From the NCBI RefSeq assembly GCF_036488675.1, contig NZ_CP133152.1, positions 868,001 through 932,000 of the forward strand: a stretch of DNA of 64,000 bases. Reading direction: 5' to 3'. Positions 17,473 to 26,038 of this stretch are shown here, one piece after another (position 1 is the first letter of the stretch; each line of letters starts with the position of its first letter). The position numbers and the translations under genes are program-made. Below the pieces are notes generated by a model that was given only the letters and a program-made list of their open reading frames with translations, was not told the origin of the DNA and made no database searches. The stretch is from Sinorhizobium chiapasense. Lineage in GTDB: Bacteria > Pseudomonadota > Alphaproteobacteria > Rhizobiales > Rhizobiaceae.

Positions 17473-19323
17473 ATGGGAGGAGGAGCCGGGCATTCCGTGA
17501 AATATCGTCTTGTGCTTGTGCTCTGCCTGCTCCCGCTCATCGCCGTGCCCGTTGCCTGGCAGGGCAATGCTGTCGCCACGCGCCGTTATATGCAGGAGGC
17601 TTCCGCCCAGGCGACCACGACACTGAGGCTTGCCGTCTCCGCCTTGAGCGGGCACCTCAATCGCTACCAGGCGCTTCCGGCCCTGATTGCCGATCACGAT
17701 GACGTCAAGGAAATCGCCACACGGCCGCAGGACCGTCGGCTCCGCGAGACCGTCAACACCTACCTGAAGGAGATCAACACCCTCCTCAGCTCCTCGGACA
17801 TCTATGTCATCACGCCGGACGGCGACACGATCGCGGCAAGCAACTACGACGGCCCGGCAAGCTTCGTCGGTGAGAACTTCAGCTATCGTCCCTATTTTCA
17901 GGATGCCTTGAAGGGCATGCAGTCCCGCTTCTATGCGCTGGGCACGACGTCGCTCAAACGCGGCTACTATTTCGGCTCGCCTATCCGCGTCGGCGATGAA
18001 ATCCGCGGCGTCATTGTCTTCAAGGTCGATATCGAGACGATCGAGGCCTCCTGGCAAGGTGGCGAGTACAAGCTGTTCGTCTCCGATCCCGAAGGCATCA
18101 TTTTCATGAGCGGCAGTCCAGAGTGGCTCTATGCGAGCATCTTGCCGCTCACGCCTGACCGTCTCTCGCGCACCGAGGCCTCGCGCCGCTATGCAAATGC
18201 CGTTCTCCGTCCCCTGCCGGTGTCGCGCAGCACGCTTTTCGATCACCAACTGATGCGGATTGCGACCGGCGATGCGAGCCGTGAATATCTCGTTCTTTCG
18301 CAATATATGCCGGAAGCCGATTGGACAGTGAACGTCCTGATCGACACGGCATCGGTCAAGACACAGGCCCTGACTGCGGTTGCCGCCGCAATGCTGCTCT
18401 GCGGCCTTGCCGGCCTCGCGGTCGCCGTTCTCTGGCAGCGCCGGGCGCGCCTCAGGGAGCGCCTTCTGATGCAGGCGCAGGCGCAAAGCGAGCTTGAGCA
18501 CCGGGTCGAAGAGCGCACCGCCGATCTCGCCCGCGTCAATGCCCAGATCGAGGAGGAGATTGCCGAACGCCGGCTCACGGAGCAGCAATTGCGCCAGACC
18601 CAGGCGGATCTCATCCAAGCCGGCAAGCTCGCCGGCCTCGGCCAGATGTCGGCAGCACTCTCGCATGAATTCAACCAGCCGCTTGCCGCCGCCAAGACCT
18701 ATGCCGACAGTGCTGCCCTCTTGATCGAGCGGGGGCGAACGGCCGAGGCGAGCGACAATGTCAGGCGCATTTCTGGCCTGATCGACCGTATGGCGTCCAT
18801 CAGCCGGCATCTGCGCAATTTTGCACGCAAGCCCAATGAGAAACTTGGTCCGGTGCCTCTCGACGAGGTCATGCGCGACACGATGGAAATCGTTGCCGCC
18901 CGCATCAAGGCAGCCAACGCCACTGTGAACATCGATCTCGGCGAGGCGCCCCTTGTTGTCCGGGCGGGTTCGGTCCGGCTTCAGCAGGTTCTCGTCAACG
19001 TCATCTCCAACGCCGTCGACGCGGTCGAGGGCCTTGATGATCGCGCGATCACCGTCAACGCATGGCGCGAAGGCGACGAGGTGGTGCTCGCGATCCGCGA
19101 CCGCGGACCCGGTGTGGCATCCGCGATCGCGGAACGCATCTTCGATCCGTTCTTCAGCACAAAGGGTGTCGGCAAGGGACTGGGCCTTGGGCTTTCCATC
19201 TCCTACAACATCATCAAGGATTTTGGCGGCAACCTGACCGTTTCGAACCACCCTGAAGGAGGTGCCGTGTTTCGCATCGAACTTGCGGCCGTCAACCGGA
19301 CCGAGCGTGAGGCCGCCGAATGA
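17473..19323 (+). CDS. DctB-like C4-dicarboxylate-type sensor histidine kinase
   Basis: A 616-residue kinase. A transmembrane helix spans about 11-29 and a long periplasmic double-PAS sensor about 35-295, with ASNYDGPASFVGENFSYRPY and ALGTTS matching the DctB ligand-binding region. A second transmembrane helix spans about 300-320, a coiled coil about 330-385, and the NtrB-class HisKA places His398 in ALSHEFNQPL. The ATPase carries ISNAVDAV, IRDRGPGV and GLGLGLSIS. The start at 17473 has GAGAGGAAGG just upstream. The gene overlaps the regulator by 4 bp. dctA, the usual neighbour, is absent, so the ligand and target are open; it is probably a DctB paralogue. Confidence 0.82.
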   Translation: MGGGAGHSVKYRLVLVLCLLPLIAVPVAWQGNAVATRRYMQEASAQATTTLRLAVSALSGHLNRYQALPALIADHDDVKEIATRPQDRRLRETVNTYLKEINTLLSSSDIYVITPDGDTIAASNYDGPASFVGENFSYRPYFQDALKGMQSRFYALGTTSLKRGYYFGSPIRVGDEIRGVIVFKVDIETIEASWQGGEYKLFVSDPEGIIFMSGSPEWLYASILPLTPDRLSRTEASRRYANAVLRPLPVSRSTLFDHQLMRIATGDASREYLVLSQYMPEADWTVNVLIDTASVKTQALTAVAAAMLLCGLAGLAVAVLWQRRARLRERLLMQAQAQSELEHRVEERTADLARVNAQIEEEIAERRLTEQQLRQTQADLIQAGKLAGLGQMSAALSHEFNQPLAAAKTYADSAALLIERGRTAEASDNVRRISGLIDRMASISRHLRNFARKPNEKLGPVPLDEVMRDTMEIVAARIKAANATVNIDLGEAPLVVRAGSVRLQQVLVNVISNAVDAVEGLDDRAITVNAWREGDEVVLAIRDRGPGVASAIAERIFDPFFSTKGVGKGLGLGLSISYNIIKDFGGNLTVSNHPEGGAVFRIELAAVNRTEREAAE

Positions 19324-20684
19324 CCGAGAGCCGTGTCCTGCTCGTTGATGATGAAGAGGAACTTCGCCATTCGAGCGCCCAGGCGCTCGAGCTTGCAGGT
19401 TTTCGCGTCGACACATTCGCCAGTGCCGAACACGCGCTCGAGTTCATCGGCTTCAGCTTTTCAGGCGTGGTGATCAGCGACATTCGCATGCCGGGTATGG
19501 ATGGCATGACCTTCCTTCAGCGTATACGTGAAATCGACGCCGAGGTCCCGGTGATCCTCGTGACCGGTCACGGCGACGTCCAGCTCGCCGTTCGAGCGAT
19601 GCGCGAAGGCGCTTACGATTTCGTCGAAAAACCCTTCACGGCCCAAGCGCTTGCCGGCACCATTCGTCGCGCGCTCGAGTGGCGCGGCCTCGTGCTTGAA
19701 AACCGCCGCCTGAGAGCGGTTGCGGGAAAGCGCGACGACATCGAGCAACGGCTGCCAGGGCGAAGCCAGGCGATGGTCGACCTGCGGTACAAGATCCGCG
19801 CCATCGGCGCATCCGATGCCGATACGCTGATCATCGGAGAAACCGGTGTCGGCAAGGAAGTCGTGGCACGCGCACTCCATGACTTGAGCAGCCGCGCCAA
19901 CAGCCCCTTCATTGCCATCAATTGTGCCGCCCTTCCGGAAACGCTGATCGAGAGCGAACTTTTTGGCCATGAGGCGGGCGCCTTTCCGGGCGCGTTGCGA
20001 CCGCGCTACGGCAAATTCGAGCATGGGCGCGGCGGCACGATCCTGCTCGACGAGATCGGCTCAATGCCTTTCGATCTCCAGGCGAAGTTCCTGCGCGTGC
20101 TGCAGGAACGGGTCATAACCCGGCTCGGCTCGAATGAAATCGTGTCGCTTGACGTACGCTTCGTCGCCACCAGCAAGGTCGATCTGGAGTCGGAGGTCGC
20201 CGCCGGCCGTTTCCGCGCCGATCTGCTCTATCGCTTGAACGTCGCGACGCTGCGTGTGCCGCCGCTTGCCCAGCGCCGTTCCGACATTCCGCTGCTTTTC
20301 ATGCAGCTTGTGCGCGAATCCGCCGCGCGCTACGGCCGCGACGACGTCGAGATCTCCCCTGCTCTGGCCTCGGAAATCGCCGAGCGCGACTGGCCCGGAA
20401 ACGTTCGCGAATTGCGCAACGCGGCCGAACGGTTCGTGCTCGGGCTGGAAGCCGAACAGGACGACGTCACGTCCACGCGGCCGAACGGCGCGCGTCTCGC
20501 CGACAAGGTCGCCGCGTTCGAAAAGAGCCTTATCGCAAGCGCACTTGCGGCCCATGGCGGTGCGCTGAAGCCCGTCTACGAATCTCTCGGGATCTCGCGC
20601 AAGACGCTCTATGAAAAGATGCAGAAATTCGGTCTCGACAAGAGGCTTTTGGCGGCAGACGCACCACACGGCGACGGCACGTGA
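19320..20684 (+). CDS. DctD-like sigma-54-dependent response regulator with GAFPGA loop
   Basis: A 454-residue NtrC-family activator. The receiver (1-120) has Asp54 and Lys104. The AAA+ domain (about 145-375) has Walker A GETGVGKE at 173-180 and Walker B ILLDEI near 241-246. The C-terminal Fis-type helix-turn-helix (about 395-440) includes LGISRKTLYEKMQKFGL. The sigma-54 contact loop is GAFPGA at 220-225, with proline (CCG) in place of the usual threonine. It should be phosphorylated by the overlapping DctB-like kinase. The variant loop may change or weaken sigma-54 engagement. No TGGCAC-N5-TTGCA promoter was found nearby. Confidence 0.83.
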   Translation: MTESRVLLVDDEEELRHSSAQALELAGFRVDTFASAEHALEFIGFSFSGVVISDIRMPGMDGMTFLQRIREIDAEVPVILVTGHGDVQLAVRAMREGAYDFVEKPFTAQALAGTIRRALEWRGLVLENRRLRAVAGKRDDIEQRLPGRSQAMVDLRYKIRAIGASDADTLIIGETGVGKEVVARALHDLSSRANSPFIAINCAALPETLIESELFGHEAGAFPGALRPRYGKFEHGRGGTILLDEIGSMPFDLQAKFLRVLQERVITRLGSNEIVSLDVRFVATSKVDLESEVAAGRFRADLLYRLNVATLRVPPLAQRRSDIPLLFMQLVRESAARYGRDDVEISPALASEIAERDWPGNVRELRNAAERFVLGLEAEQDDVTSTRPNGARLADKVAAFEKSLIASALAAHGGALKPVYESLGISRKTLYEKMQKFGLDKRLLAADAPHGDGT

Positions 20685-20690
20685 TCGGGC

Positions 20691-22037
20691 TCACACGTTC
20701 GAACGGGATGTGGGCGCGGGACCGCTTCGCATTTCTTCGCCGCGTTCAAGTGAATCCACGACTTCGACCGGTGTCTTCATGATGATTTCGCGATGCGGGA
20801 ACGGGATTGAAATACCGGCCTCCTTGAAGGCATCCCACAATGCCATGAGGACTTCGCCACGGACGTTGGTCAGCCCGTTGCTCGGATCGGAAATCCAGAA
20901 CCTCAGTTTGAAATCGAGCGACGATGACCCGAATGCGGTCATCCAGCAGACCGGCTGGGCGTAGACACTGGAAACCCGCGGAATGGTTTTCGCGGCTTCG
21001 ATCGCTATGCGAACAACCTCGTGCGGATCGCTGTCATATGAGGTTCCAAAGCTGACCTCGATGCGGACATATTCACTGGAGAACGACCAGTTCACGACCT
21101 GCTGGGAAATAAAATCCTCGTTTGGGATGAGATATTCCTTTCCATCTCTCGTGATGACGGAGACGAAGCGGGAGCGCAGGTCGCGGATCGCGCCGAAGGT
21201 TTCTCCAAGCGTGATCGTGTCGCCCGGTTTGATCGACTTGTCGAGAAGGATGATGACTCCGGATATGAAATTGGAGACCACCTTCTGCAGGCCGAAACCA
21301 ATGCCGACGCCGACGGCACCCGAAAAGACCGTGAGGGCCGTCAGGTCGATGCCTGTTGCAGACAAGGCGATCGCGCCGGCTAACGCGATCAAGCTGATCT
21401 TGATGAGTTTGCTGATGAGGACCTTGAGCGATGGCGTGAGATCTGAGGACTTCTGTAGCCAATGGGACGACATGTTGCCGATCAGGACGGCCAGCCAGAT
21501 CAGCGCGGCGGAGAGAACAATAGCCTTCAAGACCAGCAACATCGAAAGACGGGCAGCGCCGAGGTTGACGGCAATGTTATCAAGGGCTGTCAGGATCGTG
21601 CCATCCAGTCCAAGCGCGTAAAGTGCAAAATAGAGCCAACCGGCGACCGCAACGACCCGTGCGAGCATTTGGTTTCTGATTATGCGTGTGAGCACCGCGA
21701 TCACAAACCACGCCGCCACAAGCGTAAGGGCCGTGGCCACCAGCCACCGGTAGGACGGCCATCCAAATCTCGACAGGACCACATCAGCGATCCAGAGCCA
21801 AACGATTAAGAACAGCCACCGCAAGCGCCGCATGAAGGCGATGATGACGCGGAGAAGGTCGGGATTTCCTTTGATGGTGCGCGCGCGGGTCTCCAATACC
21901 GGCTCTATCCGTTTTGCCAGGAAACCGCAAAACAGGTACCCGGTTACGATCACGACAGACTGATAGACCGTCCACTCGTTCAGAAGGGCAGTCTGCAGCC
22001 ACGATCCGGCAGCGTTGACCGCTTCTAGGAAATCCAT
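20691..22037 (-). CDS. Small-conductance mechanosensitive channel (MscS family)
   Basis: A 448-residue membrane channel. Several N-terminal transmembrane helices (about 25-260) precede the MscS pore and beta domain, with GVGIGFGLQKVVSNFISG and DKSIKPGDTITLGETFG. The protein is longer than Escherichia coli MscS by extra N-terminal helices, as in many paralogues. It should open under membrane tension to relieve hypo-osmotic stress. It converges with the DctD-like gene, leaving 6 bp between stops, and is upstream-isolated, so it is probably a single-gene unit. Confidence 0.85.
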   Translation of the reverse strand: MDFLEAVNAAGSWLQTALLNEWTVYQSVVIVTGYLFCGFLAKRIEPVLETRARTIKGNPDLLRVIIAFMRRLRWLFLIVWLWIADVVLSRFGWPSYRWLVATALTLVAAWFVIAVLTRIIRNQMLARVVAVAGWLYFALYALGLDGTILTALDNIAVNLGAARLSMLLVLKAIVLSAALIWLAVLIGNMSSHWLQKSSDLTPSLKVLISKLIKISLIALAGAIALSATGIDLTALTVFSGAVGVGIGFGLQKVVSNFISGVIILLDKSIKPGDTITLGETFGAIRDLRSRFVSVITRDGKEYLIPNEDFISQQVVNWSFSSEYVRIEVSFGTSYDSDPHEVVRIAIEAAKTIPRVSSVYAQPVCWMTAFGSSSLDFKLRFWISDPSNGLTNVRGEVLMALWDAFKEAGISIPFPHREIIMKTPVEVVDSLERGEEMRSGPAPTSRSNV

Positions 22038-22291
22038 CGCCTTTCTCGTCGAATCCGCTGGGGCAACCCCGCGGCATCGAGTTCTCTTGAAACCGAATGC
22101 TCGGATATTATGGAAAACTCGGACGAGGCAAGGATGGTTCCTGACCTGGGCAAGCGATGGGAACCGGAGGACCGTCGACCGTCGGGCGGAAATATCCGGA
22201 TCGGCTCTTGGCTGCCTTCACGGCGGTCTGTTTGGCCGTCGCACTTGATGATAATGGCTTCGCGACCACCCGTCGAAGTGGCGCGATAGAA

Positions 22292-22318
22292 GTAGAGACG
22301 CGAGTGTCGCGTCTCTAC
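22292..22318 (-). terminator. Probable terminator of the peptide transporter operon
   Basis: GTAGAGACGCGA and TCGCGTCTCTAC form a perfect 12-bp stem with a 3-base loop, starting 18 bp after the stop of the ATPase gene. In the leftward direction it is followed by a short pyrimidine stretch (TTCTAT). The rest of the gap 22038-22335 shows no gene. Confidence 0.6.
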
Positions 22319-22335
22319 AATTTACGCTGCGGATC

Positions 22336-23937
22336 TCAGACGTTGAAGGCGGCGCCGATCAGCGTCTTGGTATAGGGCTCCTTCGGCGCCTCGAAGATCG
22401 CATCGGTTTCGCCCTCCTCGACGATGCGGCCGTTCTTCATTACGATCACATAGTCCGACATCGCCTTCACGACGGAAAGATCGTGGCTGATGAAGATGTA
22501 GGAGAGCCCATGCGAACGCTGCAGGTCGCGCAGAAGCTCGATGACCTGCCCCTGCACCGAACGGTCGAGCGCCGAGGTCGGTTCGTCGAGGATCACGACC
22601 TTCGGCTTCAGGATCACGGCGCGGGCGATCGCGATGCGCTGGCGCTGCCCGCCCGAGAACTCGTGCGGATAGCGATTGCGCGACGCGGGGTCGAGACCGA
22701 CTTCCTTCAGTGCGGCGATCGCGCGACGGTCCCGCTCTGCCCGGTTAAGCTCGGGCTCGTGCACGTAAAGGCCTTCGGTGATGATCTCGCCGACCGTCCG
22801 GCGCGGCGACAGCGAGCCATAGGGATCCTGGAAGACGAGCTGAAGCTCGCGACGCAGGGGCCGCATCGCGCCGCGGTCGAAGCCGGAAATATCGGTCATG
22901 CCGAAGCGATAATGTCCCTTGCTCGGCAAGAGCCTCAGCAGCGCGCGGCCCAATGTCGATTTGCCCGACCCGGATTCCCCGACGATGCCGATCGTCTGGC
23001 CCTGCCTCAGGCGCAGGTTGACGCCATCGACGGCCCGGAACACCGAAGAGCCGCCACGGAACAGCCCGCCGCCGATCGAATAATCGACCGAAACGTCACG
23101 GCCCTCCAGAACGATCGGCGCGCTTTCCGGCGGCGATGCCTTGCGTCCGCTCGGTTCGGCCGCAAGCAGCATCTTCGTGTAGTCGGCCTTCGGCCGTTCG
23201 AAGATGTTAGCCGTCGTGCCATGCTCGACGACCTCGCCCCGGCGCATCACCGCGACGCGCTCGGCAAAATGTTTCACAATGCCGAGGTCGTGGGTGATCA
23301 GCACGATTGCCATGCCGAAACGCTTCTGCAGCGACTTCAAGAGATCGAGAATCTGCGCCTGGATGGTGACGTCCAACGCGGTCGTCGGTTCGTCCGCGAT
23401 CAGGATGTCCGGCTCGTTGGCAAGCGCCATGGCGATCATCACGCGCTGCCGCTGACCGCCCGAGAGTTCGTGCGGATAGCTGTCGACACGACGGGCCGGT
23501 TCCGGAATGCCCACGAGCTCCAACAGTTCAAGCACCCGCTTGCGCGCCTGCTTGAACGTGCCGCCGCGGTGGTGGACGATCGGCTCGGCGATCTGTCGCC
23601 CGATCGTGTAGAGCGGGTCGAGCGACGTCATCGGCTCCTGAAAGATCATCGTGATCTTCGAGCCCCTGACGTCGTTCAGTGCCTTAGGCGCAAGGCCGAT
23701 AAGCTCCCGGCCGCGATAGCGGGCCGAGCCGGTCACGGTGCCGTTCTTCGCCAGCAGTCCCATGATGCCCATCATGGTCTGGCTCTTGCCCGAGCCGGAC
23801 TCGCCAACGACGGCCAGCGTTTCGCCGGCGCGGATGTCGAGGTCTATGCCTTTGACGGCCTCGACGGTGCCGTCCGGGGTCGAAAAGTCCACCTTGAGAC
23901 CGCGGACGGTGAGAATGGATTCTTTCATTTCTGCCAT
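22336..23937 (-). CDS. Oligopeptide/dipeptide ABC transporter ATPase, fused OppD-OppF type
   Basis: A 533-residue ATPase with two complete ABC domains. The first (about 5-255) has Walker [10 protein letters not shown] and signature LSGGQRQRV. The second (about 275-525) has GESGSGKST and FSGGQRQRI. Both lead into LDEPTTALD or LDEPTSALD Walker B segments. This is the fused form seen in many rhizobial peptide and opine importers. The ATG at 23937 lies one base beyond the upstream permease stop; a second ATG at 23928 is possible. It should energise uptake through the two permeases encoded upstream. Confidence 0.88.
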   Translation of the reverse strand: MAEMKESILTVRGLKVDFSTPDGTVEAVKGIDLDIRAGETLAVVGESGSGKSQTMMGIMGLLAKNGTVTGSARYRGRELIGLAPKALNDVRGSKITMIFQEPMTSLDPLYTIGRQIAEPIVHHRGGTFKQARKRVLELLELVGIPEPARRVDSYPHELSGGQRQRVMIAMALANEPDILIADEPTTALDVTIQAQILDLLKSLQKRFGMAIVLITHDLGIVKHFAERVAVMRRGEVVEHGTTANIFERPKADYTKMLLAAEPSGRKASPPESAPIVLEGRDVSVDYSIGGGLFRGGSSVFRAVDGVNLRLRQGQTIGIVGESGSGKSTLGRALLRLLPSKGHYRFGMTDISGFDRGAMRPLRRELQLVFQDPYGSLSPRRTVGEIITEGLYVHEPELNRAERDRRAIAALKEVGLDPASRNRYPHEFSGGQRQRIAIARAVILKPKVVILDEPTSALDRSVQGQVIELLRDLQRSHGLSYIFISHDLSVVKAMSDYVIVMKNGRIVEEGETDAIFEAPKEPYTKTLIGAAFNV

Positions 23938-23938
23938 G

Positions 23939-25069
23939 TCAGCGGTCCTTCGGGTCGAGCGCATCGCGCAGGCCGTCGCCGACGAAATTCAGCGAGAACA
24001 GCGTGACGACGAAGAAGATGGCCGGGAAGATGAGCAGCCACGGCGCCGACTGGATGTTGTTTGCTCCTTCGGAGATCAGCGCTCCCCAGCTCGTCAGCGG
24101 CGCCTGCACGCCGAGGCCGAGGAAGGAGAGGAAGCTCTCGAGCAGGATGACCTTTGGCACGACCACGGTGACGAAGACGATTACCGGGCCGATCGTGTTC
24201 GGAATGATGTGACGGCGGATGATCTGCCAATCAGTAAGGCCGAGCGCCTGCGCCGCGCTGACGAACTCTCGCCGTTTGAGCGCAAGCGTCTGCCCCCGCA
24301 CGATACGCGCCATGTCGAGCCATTCGACCGCGCCGATCACCAGGAAGATCAGGATGAAGCTCCGACCGAAGAAGACGACGAGCACGACGACGAGGAAGAC
24401 GAATGGCAGCGAATAGAGGATCTCGACCAGGCGCATCATGACATTGTCGACGCGCCCACCGATATAACCCGAGGTCGCACCGTAGACGACGCCAATGCCG
24501 AGCGATACGAGGCTCGCGAGCAGCCCGACGGCGATCGAAATCTGTCCGCCGAGCATCACGCGAACGAGCAGGTCGCGGCCGTTCGAGTCGGTACCGAAGG
24601 GGAAATATTCGCGGTCCACCTGGCCCTCGACCTTCAAGGTGCGGCCATCGTCCTCGGTCGCGACGACCTTCGTGCCCTCGAACTCGTTGGCCCTGTCGAA
24701 GTAGCGCGTTGCGCGCGGGTCGATCGGCTGATCCGAGGTAATGGTGGCGGTGAACCCCTCGCCTTCAACGGCGAATTCCTTGAGCGTCACGCGGGCGCGG
24801 GTGGCAACACCTTCCATGACGTCCTGAAGCGTCGACGCATCCGGCCTTGGCTCCAGGCTCGGACCGATCGAGACATAGGACGGGAAGACCTGGTCGTAGG
24901 TGTGCGGCGAGAACAGCGGCCCGACGAACGAAAACAGCGCAATGAGCGCCAGCATGATGCAGCCGGCCATCGCGGCGCGATTGCGGCGGAAACGGAGCGC
25001 AGCAAGCTGGAAGAGGCTGCGCCCCTTGGTCTCCGGCGTGGACGCCGGTGCTTGGACGATATCAGTCAT
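23939..25069 (-). CDS. Peptide ABC transporter permease (OppC-like) with enlarged periplasmic loop
   Basis: A 376-residue permease. The N-terminal transmembrane helix (about 36-54) is followed by an insertion of roughly 110 residues before the DSNGRDLLVRVMLGGQISI segment. The binding-protein-dependent permease domain with the EAA loop (EFVSAAQALGLTDWQIIRRHI) follows. Typical OppC proteins are near 300 residues, so the extra length sits in the first periplasmic loop (PSLEPRPDASTLQDVMEG onward). The start overlaps the OppB-like stop by 8 bp. It forms the inner-membrane pore with that protein. Confidence 0.86.
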   Translation of the reverse strand: MTDIVQAPASTPETKGRSLFQLAALRFRRNRAAMAGCIMLALIALFSFVGPLFSPHTYDQVFPSYVSIGPSLEPRPDASTLQDVMEGVATRARVTLKEFAVEGEGFTATITSDQPIDPRATRYFDRANEFEGTKVVATEDDGRTLKVEGQVDREYFPFGTDSNGRDLLVRVMLGGQISIAVGLLASLVSLGIGVVYGATSGYIGGRVDNVMMRLVEILYSLPFVFLVVVLVVFFGRSFILIFLVIGAVEWLDMARIVRGQTLALKRREFVSAAQALGLTDWQIIRRHIIPNTIGPVIVFVTVVVPKVILLESFLSFLGLGVQAPLTSWGALISEGANNIQSAPWLLIFPAIFFVVTLFSLNFVGDGLRDALDPKDR

Positions 25070-25985
25070 GGCGGACCCTCGGATCGAGTAGGCCGTAGAG
25101 AATATCGACCAGCAGATTGAAGACGATGACGAAAATGGCGACGAGGATCACGGTGCCCATGACCAGCGTATAGTCGCGGTTGATCGCGCCAAGAACGAAG
25201 TAGCGACCGACGCCGGGAATGGTGAAGATCGTCTCGACGACCGCCGAGCCGGTAAGAAGTGCGGCCGCACAGGGTGCCAGATAGGAAACGACCGGAAGCA
25301 TCGCGCCGCGCATAGCGTGGGTGACCACGACCGCGCGGGGCGGCAGGCCATAGGCCTTGGCGGTACGGATGTGGTCGGTGTGGAGCGCCTCGATCATCGA
25401 GCCACGGGTAAGCCGGGCGAAGACGGCGAGCTGCGGCAATGCGAGAGCGATCATCGGCAGGACCAGGAAGCGAAACGATCCGTCCCCCCAGCCGCCCGCC
25501 GGCAGCCACGACAGAACGATTGCGAAGACGAGCGTCAGCACCGGACCGACGACGAAGTTCGGAACGGTGACGCCGATCGTCGAGACCGCCATGATCCCGA
25601 AATCGAGGATGCTGTTCTGCCGCAGCGCCGCAATCGTGCCGGCGATCACGCCACCGACCACGGCGAGCAGCAAAGCGTAGAAACCGAGCTCCATCGAATA
25701 GGGCAGGCCCTTGCCGATCAGCTGCGCGACGTTGTTGTCATGGTAGATATAACTCGGGCCGAAGTCGCCAGTTACCGCGTTGCTGAGATAGGTAGCGTAT
25801 TGGCGCCAGAGCGGCTGATCGAGGTGATAGGTCCTCATCAGGTTCTCCATCGTGGAGGGAGGGAGAGGACGCTCGAGATTGAAGGGGCCGCCTGGGGCAA
25901 ACCGCATCAGAAAGAAGGATATGGTGACGACGATGAAGAGGGTCGGCACCGCACTCGCCAGTCGGCGGAGGATGAAGGGGATCAT
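25062..25985 (-). CDS. Peptide ABC transporter permease (OppB-like)
   Basis: A 307-residue permease with six predicted transmembrane helices. The N-terminal motif is FILRRLASAVPTLFIVVTIS. The EAA-type loop is HIRTAKAYGLPPRAVVVTHA, and the C-terminal VDILYGLLDPRVRH motif is typical of the OppB/DppB family. The ATG at 25985 follows GGAGTACCTCC. The substrate-binding protein gene is 53 bp upstream on the same strand. Length is normal for the family. Confidence 0.88.
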   Translation of the reverse strand: MIPFILRRLASAVPTLFIVVTISFFLMRFAPGGPFNLERPLPPSTMENLMRTYHLDQPLWRQYATYLSNAVTGDFGPSYIYHDNNVAQLIGKGLPYSMELGFYALLLAVVGGVIAGTIAALRQNSILDFGIMAVSTIGVTVPNFVVGPVLTLVFAIVLSWLPAGGWGDGSFRFLVLPMIALALPQLAVFARLTRGSMIEALHTDHIRTAKAYGLPPRAVVVTHAMRGAMLPVVSYLAPCAAALLTGSAVVETIFTIPGVGRYFVLGAINRDYTLVMGTVILVAIFVIVFNLLVDILYGLLDPRVRHD

Positions 25986-26038
25986 GGAGGTACTCCGGAG
26001 GCGACGCGCGGCAACAGGCCGCGCGTCGCCTCATTTCG

